Source: Sparassis latifolia (taxonomy: Eukaryota > Basidiomycota > Agaricomycetes > Polyporales > Sparassidaceae). Taken from it: DNA of 64,000 nt. Position 1 is the first letter of the stretch; each line of letters starts with the position of its first letter. Both the position numbers and the translations under genes were made by a program. Positions 46,783 to 60,553 of this stretch are shown in pieces. The notes beneath the pieces were generated by a model that saw only the letters and a list, made by a program, of their open reading frames with translations, searched no databases and was not told the DNA's origin. The stretch lies in NCBI GenBank assembly GCA_018466975.1, contig CM031556.1:558001-622000 (forward strand). Reading direction: 5' to 3'.

Positions 46783-48037
46783 ATGTCCAAGCTCGGGGGA
46801 TATGCAGCAGCTGCACTCGATAGTCTCACTCCTGCTCAACTCAGCTTTCTGCAGAGCCTTCCCAAGGCAGAACTTCACGCCCATCTGAACGGATCCATCC
46901 CGCTTCCAGTCCTCCAGGATCTCGCACGTAGTTACCTACAGGTACATGCGTCTGAACTCCATACCCTGTCGTCCGATGTTGTTCGCGAAGGAATAGAACG
47001 CCTGGTGCAGGGTGTCACTCTTGGTCAAATCCACGAGTTCTTTGACTTGTTCCCCGCCATCTACGCTTTGACCTCTACTCCCGTCGCGCTCGCTGCAGCT
47101 GCTCGCGCCGTCCTTGAACATTTCCTCTCCATTAGCGATGGCTATGTTCAAGCCGCGTACCTCGAGTTGCGCACCACTCCTCGTGAAACGTTTTCCATGA
47201 GCCGTCTCCGGTATCTTGAAACGGTGTTAGATGAAGTGGAGCGATACCCTGCAAGTCAGGCTGCCCTTATAGTGAGCCTTGATCGAAGAATGCTCCCTGA
47301 AGTGGCTCTCGATTGTGTCAACTGTGCAATACAATTGAGACAAATGAAACGGAGGGTTGTCGGTGTCGATTTGTGTGGCGATCCGAGAGTATGTCTTGCT
47401 CTTCTCTCGATATTCTCTTTTCATCGGAGGCACTCGTTATTAGGCTGGAAATATGACAGAGTTTGCGCAGCATTTCCGTGCTGCGAAGGAGGCAGGCTTG
47501 GGTATAACTCTCCACATAGCCGAGGTGAGTTTCGTTTGGCAGCCAAGGTGCAGTCTATATTCGGTGCAATTGTGTTTCCCCGCAGATTGAGGAAAGTCCT
47601 TCGGCTGAAATTCACCAGCTTCTTTCTTTCAATCCCGACCGACTTGGCCATGCAACATTTCTTGACGATTCTTCAAAAATCTTGGTCCGCGAACACAAGC
47701 TTTGCATTGAAATCTGTCTATCGTCCAACCTCCTTTGTAAGACCGTGCGTGACTTGGACGCACATCACATCCGGTACTTTTTGCAGCATAACCACCCTAT
47801 TGCCATCTGTGTGAGTCTCGTCTCTGATTGCTCCAAACGGTGATTCAAACCCGATGCTTTCTGTAGACCGATGACATCCTTCCTTTCCGTAACTCCCTTC
47901 TGGGCGAGTACGCCATGCTGATGGCCGTTCCGCCTCACGGACTTGGGCTCACGAAGTCGGAGATCGAGAAGGTGGCACAAATGGGGTTGAATTGTCGCTT
48001 CGGGACGCGCAAGTCGTCGCGGTATTTACAGAATTAA
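46783..48037 (+). CDS. ADAL: adenosine deaminase-like protein (ADAL / N6-methyl-AMP deaminase)
   Basis: Zinc hydrolase of the adenosine deaminase family; ADAL members deaminate N6-methyl-AMP to IMP, cleaning up modified RNA nucleotides. Start at 46783 (MSKLGGYAAAALDSLTPAQL). Metal and substrate motifs in order: LPKAELHAHLNGSIP (HxH), VVGVDLCGDPR, ITLHIAE (His), SFNPDRLGHATFL (GHA), IEICLSSNLL and ICTDD (catalytic Asp pair). C-terminus EKVAQMGLNCRFGTRKSSRY then LQN, stop TAA at 48035-48037. Introns after CGDPR, HIAE and AIC. The HLNGS form, where true adenosine deaminases have HLDGA, identifies the ADAL subgroup. Confidence 0.93.
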
Positions 48038-48234
48038 CCTCTCAAGGCGTTGCCCGCTTTTTTACTCCGTTCATCTCTCTTATAGGGTCCGCTCTAATCC
48101 CTTCTGCTGGGGATGTGGTATTTTGCCCGATGACTGTGTAAGTATACATAATGTATTAGGGTAGCGGTCCGTACGTATAAATGCAACAAACTGAGGTAAA
48201 ATCAACGAAAGCGTCCGTCAAATCCTGTGAGAAA

Positions 48235-49529
48235 CTAGTATCGCTCCATTGGTGGTGGATAACTCCGTCCACCTGGTCCTGCATTCTGGTATAACTGCTT
48301 CCCACTGTATCCTCCCACAAGACTAGCGGGAGGGCCGCCATGATAATTGCTCGCTGTGTCTTCCTCGCCATAGTCAGGACCTGCGAGCAGGGGATCTTTG
48401 ACCTCCCACACTGTCGCCTTTGATCCAACAGAAAACTCGAGATCCTCGCGCTGGCAAAGCATAAGAGACAATGATGCCGGGCGCAAGAAACACGTGAACG
48501 CACCGTAATGCTGTCCCAGTACTTGTACACCATCATGACGCTAAGAAGCATACAGAGGGTGAAGAAGAATAGTCCGTCGATGTAGTGTTTAACAGCATTG
48601 CAAATAGTGACGCTGAACGCGAACAGCACGACCTGGGCAACTGTGAAGAATGCAGTACCGAAAACGATGTCACCGATGGGCCAACGGTCTTCCAAAGTGC
48701 GAAAGACAAGGATGAGCTGGGAGACGACGTAGATGACGACACAGACTAATGGCCAGAGAATGTATATGATCCAGAGACCAATAGGTTTTGTGTAACGGAA
48801 GCCAACGTAGCCCTTGAATGTGGCAATGGCGATGAAGAAGGAAACGCCCCAAACAACAAGTATGGATATTCTCAAAAGCTGACTGCCAGTGAATATTTGC
48901 GGGCTTCGCAGTGACATAGCTGCACTCACCCAAAGGGACAATGGTGTACCGTCCTCAGCAAATTGGAACCCGATGAAACCATTGATGAGGAGGCAACAAT
49001 ACGTTCCGGCTACGAGTCCAGTGTAAACTGCAGCAAACCACTGGAACGGAGTCAGCCATGTGTATTTTTTTCTGTGCGAGATGAGACTTACCGGGTAGCT
49101 AGCATTAGCCGTCGGAATGATGCCTGAATCCAGGAAGAGGGCCAGCAGCTCGATGATTGCGTAGAGATAGAAGAAGGTCAGAATTTCCTTCCGTCCTTGA
49201 GTGTACTATTAAGCGAGAAACGGGATGAGGAACAGAGAACATACCGACAGCCGTGTACTTGCTCCGAATGTGGAAGATCATGATGCCAGTCATGATAATG
49301 GCTACTATATGGATAAAGCACGTTGCTGGGCGCCACTAGTGAGCGGAGTGCAGCGTCGCGTATCGAGAAGTGAAGAGAACTAACCTGGTTGAAATATGAG
49401 GTTGCCACCGATCTCGACATTTCTGCTGTAGCATGAAGGCTCTATGCCCTGGGCAGTGCCTATGAGCGGACATATGACGAGAGCCGCGGTTTCGCATATG
49501 CCGTTGAAGGAACCAAACTGGATCCCCAT
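48235..49529 (-). CDS. CHS7: chitin synthase export chaperone CHS7
   Basis: ER membrane chaperone required for exit of class IV chitin synthase. Start at 49529: [20 protein letters not shown], with conserved [19 protein letters not shown]. About seven membrane segments follow: [115 protein letters not shown] and [20 protein letters not shown]. The tail is [20 protein letters not shown] followed by a Gly/Pro/Tyr-rich end. Stop TAG at 48235-48237. Divergent from the cyclin gene and convergent with ADAL. Confidence 0.95.
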
Positions 49530-49885
49530 GGCGGAGGAAGGAGAGACGGATCAAGCGAATGGAAAGGAATCTATGTACTGGTTGCAATATCGCCTGGAGA
49601 TGGCGGTCAGGGAGCAGCAAGTTGTGACGTGATGGTCACGCGTAGTGTCCGAATATTACATAATTATTCTAGCTGGCTTCCACGTCGGGAAGGTAGGAAC
49701 TGGTGCTGGAGTCGGAAGGCGAAGTCAACCTTCAGAGCAGCAGCCGTCCTAATTATGCCACCGTCTTTTCTGCATCTTCCTCTCTCTCCCTCGAGGTCTT
49801 TCCTTTTGAGCCCCCTTTCTTCGGTATTGTACCGTGTCCATTTATACTCTCCCCTCTTCCTCCCCCCTCTCTCGCATCGCATACC
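49530..49885. promoter_or_regulatory. shared upstream region of CHS7 and the cyclin gene
   Basis: 356 bp between divergent starts. A long CT-rich tract (about 49768-49875) sits directly upstream of the cyclin ATG, a common feature of highly transcribed fungal promoters. The frame upstream of the chosen cyclin ATG stays open to 49703, but an extension into the CT tract is unlikely. Confidence 0.5.
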
Positions 49886-51834
49886 ATGAACCTTCCTTTA
49901 CGTCCACTTCCCTTGGAACTCCTCTCGACCTGGTCGTCGTGGCGTCCCAACGTTACCCCCTCTTCTCTCAAGGCCCCCTTCCGTTATCATTCAGGCACAC
50001 ACTACGATGAGTCCCAAGCGGACTCGGATATAGTACTTCCGCCGGTACACTGTTCTCGTAAGTGCATCGTTTCATGCATTTTTCACTTGAACTCATGAGC
50101 ATTCAAGCCCTCACTCGGCGTGAGCCGCGTAGCAGCATCTCCACCTCCACTGGGTTGCCTGCAGCCATTGTGCCCTCTGCGCCGCCCAATGCTACTTTAC
50201 CTGATATCTGTGACTTCCGACATGTGTCTTCGCTGTCTCGTCAGTCGCCCCTTGATTGGTTCAGCAACGCTCAACAGCGACCATCTCGACACATCGTAGA
50301 GAAGACCTGTGAAATGATCTGTTACCTCTGGTTCTCGTCCCAGTCCTCGTCGATATCGCCGCCCAAGAGGACTCGCGCAGATCCTGAGGGCCCCCAAACT
50401 TACTTTCCTCATAGCGATTCGTCCACGGCGTCACTGCAATTCTCCGTTTCACCTGCCTTTATATGTTTCATGCAAAAGGTCCTCGAGACTACGCAAGTTA
50501 GCCAGTCTGTCATTGTGCTCTCGCTACATTATATCTACCGCATGAAAGCGCGTAATCGCTTTACTTCCGGACAACCCGGGAGTGAGTATCGGGTCGCCAT
50601 GGCGGCTCTGATGATGGCGAACAAGTTTGTCGACGAGTGAGTGTGTTTTTCGGACGTCGTCCACTCTTTCTGATATTTTCATATCAACAGTAACACATAC
50701 ACGAACAAGACGTGGTCAGAAGTGTCTGGAATTGATCTAGTCGAATTAAATAAGATGGAGAGGGAGTTTCTCCTCGGAATCGACTTTGGACTGTATGTGG
50801 ACAAGACAACATATAGCTCGTGGTTGAATCTACTGAGGGGGCTCATCATGGCGAAGGAGAGAGATTCGCAGCAGTGGCATCGTCCGTGGTGGCGTGCACG
50901 TTCTGGTCATTGGTCCAGAGCGATGACTTCTAAGCACACACCATCGTGCAGCGCCGGGTCATTTGCAAATTCTCACCGTGCGCGTTCTTCTTCTCCGAGG
51001 CGTTTTTCAGCTGCGTTCCCTCTCACTTACTCCGACTCGAGCACGCTTCCATCTGTGCCGTCTGTCTCGGCTCACGCTGTCTCCGCGTCGTCCGGCTCAA
51101 AACGTTCTGCCGAGGTTGCATTTTCTCCAGTCCCGAATGTCTTTCCTCTAGTCAATCCAAGCCACCAACCTACTGGTCTCACCTTGCAGATCCCTCAGGC
51201 GGAATACTCCGGAGGTTACTCCATGGCGAATTCTTCATCCCCTTCAGAGCCGCTGCAATCATTAGCCCAGTTGTCGTTAGACGCGTCACCAACCAACGGC
51301 AGTAATTCTCCGGCTTGGACTTCCGGCGTGAGACAGGATGTGGGGCCGCAGATTTTGGTATCTGCCTATCATTTAGATGAGAGACAGCCGCATACGGCTC
51401 CTCAGGTTAAGGTCCCTATTCCTAACTCAGATCAGTTGCTGACATTCGTGTATCAGAATCTTTATTACTATGCGCTCACCTCTTCAGCAACGGAGGAGAG
51501 AAATTATCGCAAAGCCAAGTTGCAATACCACCAACCGCCTTCTGTCCCGTCATCGGTCCGGCACATCCATGCGCCTGTACCTCTGCTCGTGCAGTCTGTT
51601 TCTGCCAGTCCCTGTGACGGGCATCGCCGCTCAATGCCTGTTCCAGTACTGCCACCATTTTCGGAAATCTCGCGCAATCTGCCTCAAGCGCATACTCAGG
51701 GACGGGAAGGTTTCGAGCAGCGTCAGGCAATACCTTCCGCCCCGTTTGCCAACGCTGGTCCCCCCGGATACCACCAATTCTATTCTGCTCATTCACCGAA
51801 TACGTCGGCTCTTTCACAGCAGGCGAGAGGCTGA
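49886..51834 (+). CDS. Pcl/Pho80-type cyclin
   Basis: Regulatory cyclin of the Pho85-associated (PCL1/2, Pas1) group, controlling polarised growth and G1 events. Start at 49886 (MNLPLRPLPLELLSTWSSWR). Intron after PPVHCS. The cyclin box spans SRHIVEKTCEMICYLWFSSQ, FSVSPAFICFMQKVLETTQV, VIVLSLHYIYRMKARN, EYRVAMAALMMANKFVDD, and, after a second intron, NTYTNKTWSEVSGIDLVELN then KMEREFLLGIDFGLYVDKTT. The remaining 350 or so residues are Ser/Pro-rich and disordered, with many SP/TP sites, suggesting phosphorylation-controlled turnover. End TGA at 51832-51834. The NKxxDDxxYTNKxWxEVSG block is diagnostic of the group. Confidence 0.9.
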
Positions 51835-52530
51835 CACTTTTGATTCCTCCCGCGGAACTTCTCTCGCATCATAGCATCAGTGACTTTACATTCGCATTCA
51901 TATCTGCATACACATTCGTATTGTATCATTTCAGCTGTATTCTCGCGTAATACGTATTCCCGTGCCAGCATTCACCTCACACGTTGTAGCAGTTCCTTGC
52001 GCATCCATTCTCAGGGTTTATTTTAGACACGTTGTCTCTTCTGACCGTTTGTCTGCGTCGTTCGACAACAATCTAATCCTGCCGAAAGTTTCGACAGTCA
52101 AGCGCCTCTCAAACAATTGATTGATTCCAAGATCCGCTGTTCTGTCAGAGGCTTGCAAAGGCAAAGCGGTGAACGAGGTGAAATAAATTGACCTCAGTTG
52201 GTGGTGCTGTACACCTTCTGTAGGCCTGTCACTCCCACATCATTGGCTCATGAGGTCTGGGACCGTATCAGCATCACACTCCGCAATAATGATATTCCGA
52301 AGCTGGGCACCAACACATGACGACTGGGCCACGGTAGCAGCAGACTAAGCGGCGTAGTTTAGTCCGCAGTGATGGTTCACGCTATCTTCGCTATGTTCTT
52401 CCGCTTGAAGTTCTACGGACGTGGTGGTGACTCTCACCCACCCTGCGCAGTTTCAATCAACATTGTTCATCCATCCATAACTGTCTTGCACACGTTGAGT
52501 GGTAGTACACCAAGGTGGGAAAACGGGGGT
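51835..52530. other. convergent intergenic region
   Basis: About 700 bp between the 3' ends of the cyclin and small membrane-protein genes. No coding or repeat feature was seen. Presumably long 3'UTRs. Confidence 0.45.
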
Positions 52531-53012
52531 TTACTCGTCCCCAATGAACGAGTCGCTGTCGCCCCTGGTTTGCCGCTTAGCATGCTCCGCTTTCAGTCGA
52601 GCAAGGTTAGAGGACAGAAACGCTTGGGTGAATTGATACCCGGAAAGCACTCCCGTTACTGCATGAGACGTGTCAGCATTGGAAAACTCCGATACTACAA
52701 CGCGCACGGAGCTTTGAGCTCACTCACCAATCCCGCAGAGGATGGTGGTGTTCCTATTGAACCGGAAAAGCCTGGAGCCCAAGATAGCTAAACCGTGTCC
52801 GCATGATCAAGAGGTGAGTAATTTCCGATAGGAGGTCAAGAGCGTACTGCCGACTAGACCAGCGGAAACTCCGGCGAAGATTCCATCTCTTTGAGCTTGC
52901 TGTGGATGCCGCTGTGTAAGTTGGCATCAGAGGAAGAAGGTAAGCAACAAACTCTGGTGCAATCTGCAACAGCATCGATGGGGAGCTGGTCATTTGTGCC
53001 ATCTGAGGCCAT
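52531..53012 (-). CDS. small glycine-rich membrane protein, four exons
   Basis: Hidden in splicing. Exon 1 (53012-, MASDGTNDQLPIDAVADCTR), a 41-nt intron, exon 2 RHPQQAQRDGIFAGVSAGLV-G, an intron (GTACGC...TTTAG), exon 3 ILGSRLFRFNRNTTILCGI, an intron (GTGAGT...TGCAG), exon 4 VTGVLSGYQFTQAFLSSNLA then RLKAEHAKRQTRGDSDSFIG-DE, stop at 52531. About 104 residues with two short Gly-rich hydrophobic helices (GIFAGVSAGLVG, TTILCGIVTGVLSGY) and a charged tail. It looks like a fungal small mitochondrial- or ER-membrane protein family of unknown function. All junctions fit GT-AG and phase. The first intron is unusually short. Confidence 0.65.
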
Positions 53013-53243
53013 CTCCGCCGTGAATGGTTGAACTTGTATTCGACACTACTTAGGTAGAAGTCGCAGTGACACAGTCATCCTGCCAATCTTTCCTGCTTGC
53101 CGCGCGTCTTGTCACATCAGGATGGTAACACGGTCACGCTGTTTTCCGCCCTGTCCAGTGTCACATCCTTCCATCTTCTCGCAGTACTTCCCTTGTTCAT
53201 CAGCGGTCGTGGAACCACCGAAAGCCGCTTATCCAGAACAATC

Positions 53244-56200
53244 ATGTCGGCCCGCAAACGGAAGACGTCCTCCAACTTCAAGGAACTTTACGAATCAATT
53301 AACGGTGTGTTTTGATCACACCACTCATAACTCGCAACCTCACCGCCCACGGCTAGGCGTCCTGGCCAGGATCAAACCTAAACTTATCGAGAGCGCGCAG
53401 ACCTCATGCTATTCGCCATCTCTATGCGAAGACCTGCACCAAATAGCTGCTTTGGCGCAGGCCCTTACAAACCAGCGTTCGCGTGCAAATAAGGACTGGA
53501 TCAGTCTCGCCGATGTCCTCGATAGAGAAGGTACTCACATGTGCCCCAATTCATTATTCTGCGACTTTCTCAGCTACTGTAGGGGTCTATCTGTGGAATC
53601 TATCCGCCTCCATCCGAGAATGCTCAGACGACGACAATCGTCCAGCAGTTTTCGCAGCACGTGAGAGCCCAACCTTCGCGTTCGTGCCAATGATGTTGAG
53701 AATTCTGACCCTCAATGTCTATCAGTGAGATTAGCTGGCTTTCGGCTCATTGAAGCAGGTTTAGAGCAGAAACCAGGAATCGAGAGTAGGTTGAACGGCC
53801 TGATCATTGTGTCGGGATAGAAGGGTAACCATGTTACATCTTCACCGCTAGCTCTTATACATGTGCTCCAACTCGCTAGTAAAGCGGGTTCTAGCCTTTC
53901 AGGTTTGTCAGCGTAGGAACGTTCGAAACTTTCTCAAGGTAGCGCTAACGTCCTGGCATATTCACTGTCACAGATGCGGGCAGCAGTGATCTTGCAACCA
54001 GTGTTCTCGGATCTGCGGCGAAGGTTTGCGAGTTCAATTATGCTCACGCACTGTATGAATATAACGTCAACAGTACGAGGAGGCTCTGAGGAACGCACAG
54101 GATCCGCAGCACGCCCATGTTCAAGCGAGGGTGCGCGCAACGGTTATGTACTACTGCAGCAGGATGGAGGCAGTATGTGATACGTGCCGATCTGCCCTAT
54201 CCTGAACTGAATCTATCAGCAGGCCTTCAAGGAGGGAAACGAGGGTGTAGCTAACTTCATGTTGCACAAAGCTACCGGTCGGTCATCGATAACCCAAGTC
54301 GCCTCTGATAGACCTCACGTGATGAATCAACAGAGAATGTCGAATATCTTACTCTGCTGCTGTCACGCGAAGTAAAGCTCATTTTTTGCTGTATTCGTCC
54401 CCTTTCTTACTGGCGGAATGCTATGCCCAGCGAGAACTCCTCGCAGCTAAGATTCTGGCGATAGGCAAGTCCTTACTGAAAGCTGGTTCACACGATGTCA
54501 GCAACGCCGGGGAGGCAAGGAGGGCCATTGACTCCGTCAAATGGATACAAAAGGCTTTCGCCATCGTGGACCACTCGGAGTCGGAAAATGCCGGCAGCAG
54601 TGAACTGAAAGTACGTGGCGTTTGCCATCTAGAGTGTAGCTCGCTAACTTGAATCAGCGATCAATTTTACGAAGTTTAGGTGCGTGCCTGGGAAACCAGC
54701 GTCTGGTCCATGTGGAGATATGAACTGATGGATATGGCCGGTTTAGCTCGAGCGTATTTTCTATCCTCTTCAGACGATCCAGAAAACCTGGTCCGAGCGG
54801 AAGCTTCCTTGCACGAGTTGATATCATCTATTGACGCATCGGTTGATCACGTTCGTGTCGGGCAAACGTTGTCTTCTCAAGTGATCTGATAAATCTGTCT
54901 GTTGCAGACGAAAGCGGAGTTTCAACAATTGCGGTGGATGAGAATAGCTGTCTTGCGAAAGCGCAAGGCGGCGCAGAATGTCATCATTGATGGTGACTTC
55001 TCCAACGACTTTTTGCTTATGCTATGCTCATTGTCCCTGACTCAAAAGCATTTCGGTCCATCATTGACCATATGGATCTTTCCGACGTTTCCATCTCAGA
55101 GTGTGTACTTATTCCATTTGATTCTGAGAGATTAATCACATGTGAATTCGGACAGTATTCTACAAGAACTGAGAACATTTGGACATGATCAGTGAGTATC
55201 GCTTAGTTAGCACTAGTGTGCGTGGGTACTCATACTATCCATGCAGTGCTCTCGTCTCTACGATACACCATCATTGTCTGCTCAAAATTCTGGAAGTTGT
55301 AGATGAATCAACCCAACAAAATGTTGATCGGATACTACTTCCCTTGATCCTGCACTGCGCGAAGGACCAAACCCACGCTAAAGCCATGGACGACGTTCGG
55401 GCAGCTTTGACATGTGAGATACCTCTTACCTCGAGCCAGGTTTTGTTCCCTAGAGGATTCACGTTCAGGTCTGAGCGATGCGAACTTTGAAATCACGAAG
55501 ATTTCAGCTACTGCATGCGTTACGGTATGTTTACCATCACCTATGACGAAAGATGGCTGAAGTTCCTATTCGCGGGCGTGGGCAGTTGTTGTGGCAGTGC
55601 GGAGATCGTCATTATCGTGCGAGGAACTGGGGAGAAGCTGCTGACTGGTTTTTAGCTGGAACACACCCTGTTTTCTCCATTATCTCTCCCACAAGCGACA
55701 GCAAATGTTATCGCAAAGCTGCGCTATGTCATATTCAACAAAAGGAATACGCCAAGGCCTCCGCTGTTATTCGCCGATGTGCTCATACCGAAGCTGCAAC
55801 CTGCTACGTTTTGCTATTGGTTGCAGTCCATCAAGGTGTGTTCAGATATGTCGGACCATGGGCTTTAACAATTAACCACACATTGATTTTCACCTTTATG
55901 CAGGGCTCGAAGATGAGGGTATGATGCGCATTTCCAGATGTTAAGCTTTTTTATCGACTTCACTTGACAGCGATCGATGCTATCAGATCTATGGTGATTG
56001 CCCCCGACTTCGACCGCAAAATGTTGATGTTAGCAACTCGACTCGCCAACGAATCAGAGATGAAGGCTCTACTCCTCTCAGCTCTCGAGGCCCTATTGGA
56101 TGTGGTCAAGATAAGACAAGGACCTGCGACCGATGTCGAAGCTCTGACCTTGATTCGTTGCATCATCAGACTGGTGCTCAAGTTACTCGCAGAGCCTGGT

Positions 56201-57890
56201 CCCAACCGGTACGTCGTAGCGCGGACTACGCAAGGCCTACATACCGCTTACTTCTTGTCCAAGAATGACCCTGATAGCCGTTCTTGTCAAACATTTTCTG
56301 ACTGGTACGTAGCGGTATCTATATCTTCAGAGTCACTCACTCCCTGCTAGCAACGACACTCGTGGCTCGTTTAGATGCCAAGCATATAGCTCCGACCATT
56401 CTGAAGGATCTATCTTGGCTTTGGCGTACGGCCTACAATTGCGCCGTACAGGGCTGCACAGAGTGGGCTAACTCAGAGGAGAGCGTCTCACAGCTCTTCG
56501 ACACAGCAAATCAGGTATGACGTTGTATATACTTGCTGGCAAGTTGTTTTCGATGGCATTTATTCCTCGTGTAGCTTTTGAAGGTTTATCTCAAATCGAC
56601 GTTAACAGACGTTGATCCTGAAGTTCACATGTTCTTGCTGAATGCCTCCTTTGCTGGAGTAATGGGAAAAGGTTTGTCTTCTACTGACTCAAAGTCCGAT
56701 ATGGCTTATCTTTCTGCAGTCTTCTCTATCCGAGACGGTGGTTCAAAAGCTCATTCTGAACAAGTAAGGGTCGAGTAAAACTTGCAAGCGCACGACTTTT
56801 TTGATGTTATCCTCCAGATGGAACGGATGCAGATTCTGTCGGACAACATCACCGCGTGCAAGAAGGAAATAAGCGAAGTAGTCAACAATGTGAAGTCTCT
56901 GCAGAGTGATGACTTCGTACGTAGCAGTCAATTCCTTCGTATGTTGTGGATCTTCGAAACGGAGATGCTCTGCCATCTGGGAGAATGGGACAAGCTACGG
57001 AACACTATTGAGGTACACTGGTCGCCTCTCCTGTTGCTTCCATGCTCATGATATTCCATCGCAGGAAGTTGTTAAATCAGACACGGTTGCATTGAATACA
57101 CTCGAAGCTATTGCAGATACTTTGGTTATATTCACCTTTTTCACCAATACCATCTGACTAACGGGCGTGGCTTTAGTGGATTGAAGAAAGTTGTCCCGTC
57201 GAAGGTGAGTGGGTACTCAATCTCGTAGGGATGCTGCATGACCGTCCTGGATCAGTTCTTTTCATGGCATTGGAGGTACGGATATATATCACTCTGGGCA
57301 CTCAGTTTGAATGACCCTCGAAACGCAGGCCATCCTTCATGCTGCGCTGGACCACGACTTGCTGTCCGTCGAAAAGTTTTCTCGGTGGTTGCGGGCTACA
57401 TGCACGATTCTTCTGTCGAAGAATACCTCGGCCGACAGACTCAGGGCTATTGGTTATGTCGAGCAGGCCATAACTGTTATGGGCGAGCATTCAGCGGAGA
57501 CTGAGAATCAGGTGACGGTATTCTCGTGACCCGTTGAATGTCTCCGTTCCTTAGCGCCAGCAGATATATCCAATGGATGAACGGCACTGGCTGCTTGGGA
57601 CGTCATATAACGCCGGTGTTGAGTGCTTACAGTTTGTAGTAATTTTTCTTGCGCAATGATGTACTCAACCACTTTTTTAAGCAGCTCCTCTCTCTTGGAC
57701 GAAGCCAAACGCTGGTTTGAGGTCTCCACCACAATATGTCGGTTTGTACTTGGTGGTGCTAAGCGCGCCGAAAAGGTCGGTACTCACCTTACGCAATGCT
57801 ACCTGTCGATAATCAAACATTCCGTTGAAGATATCCGAAACTTACTCCCGTCTGTTGACTCGGTGCGCAACTGATTCTCGAACATCCTGA
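53244..57890 (+). CDS. ZIP4: meiosis protein SPO22/ZIP4
   Basis: TPR-like scaffold of the ZMM group that promotes meiotic crossovers (plant and yeast ZIP4/SPO22, mammalian TEX11). Start at 53244 (MSARKRKTSSNFKELYESIN), joined to GVLARIKPKLIESAQ. Recognisable helical-repeat blocks: IAALAQALTNQRSRANKDWI, GEARRAIDSVKWIQKAFAIV, LARAYFLSSSDDPENLVRAE, TKAEFQQLRWMRIAVLRKRK, CGDRHYRARNWGEAADWFLA, YRKAALCHIQQKEYAKASAV, and near the end YPMDERHWLLGTSYNAGVEC then SSSLLDEAKRWFEVSTTICR. C-terminus ISETYSRLLTRCATDSRTS, stop 57888-57890. At least fifteen small exons, so several junctions between 53700 and 54450 are uncertain. The DERHWLLGTSYNxGxEC block is the strongest family signature. Confidence 0.87.
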
Positions 57891-60472
<2,582 letters not shown>

Positions 60473-60553
60473 TCACAGAGAACTAGTGCAATGGATACAC
60501 GTTTGCCGCTATGCTACATACTAATTGACAGACGTAATGCAAAACACTACCTG

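Noticed and set aside
52369..52791. Plus-strand open frame of 140 codons
   Set aside because: Antisense to the spliced small membrane-protein gene, whose exons join cleanly at three introns.
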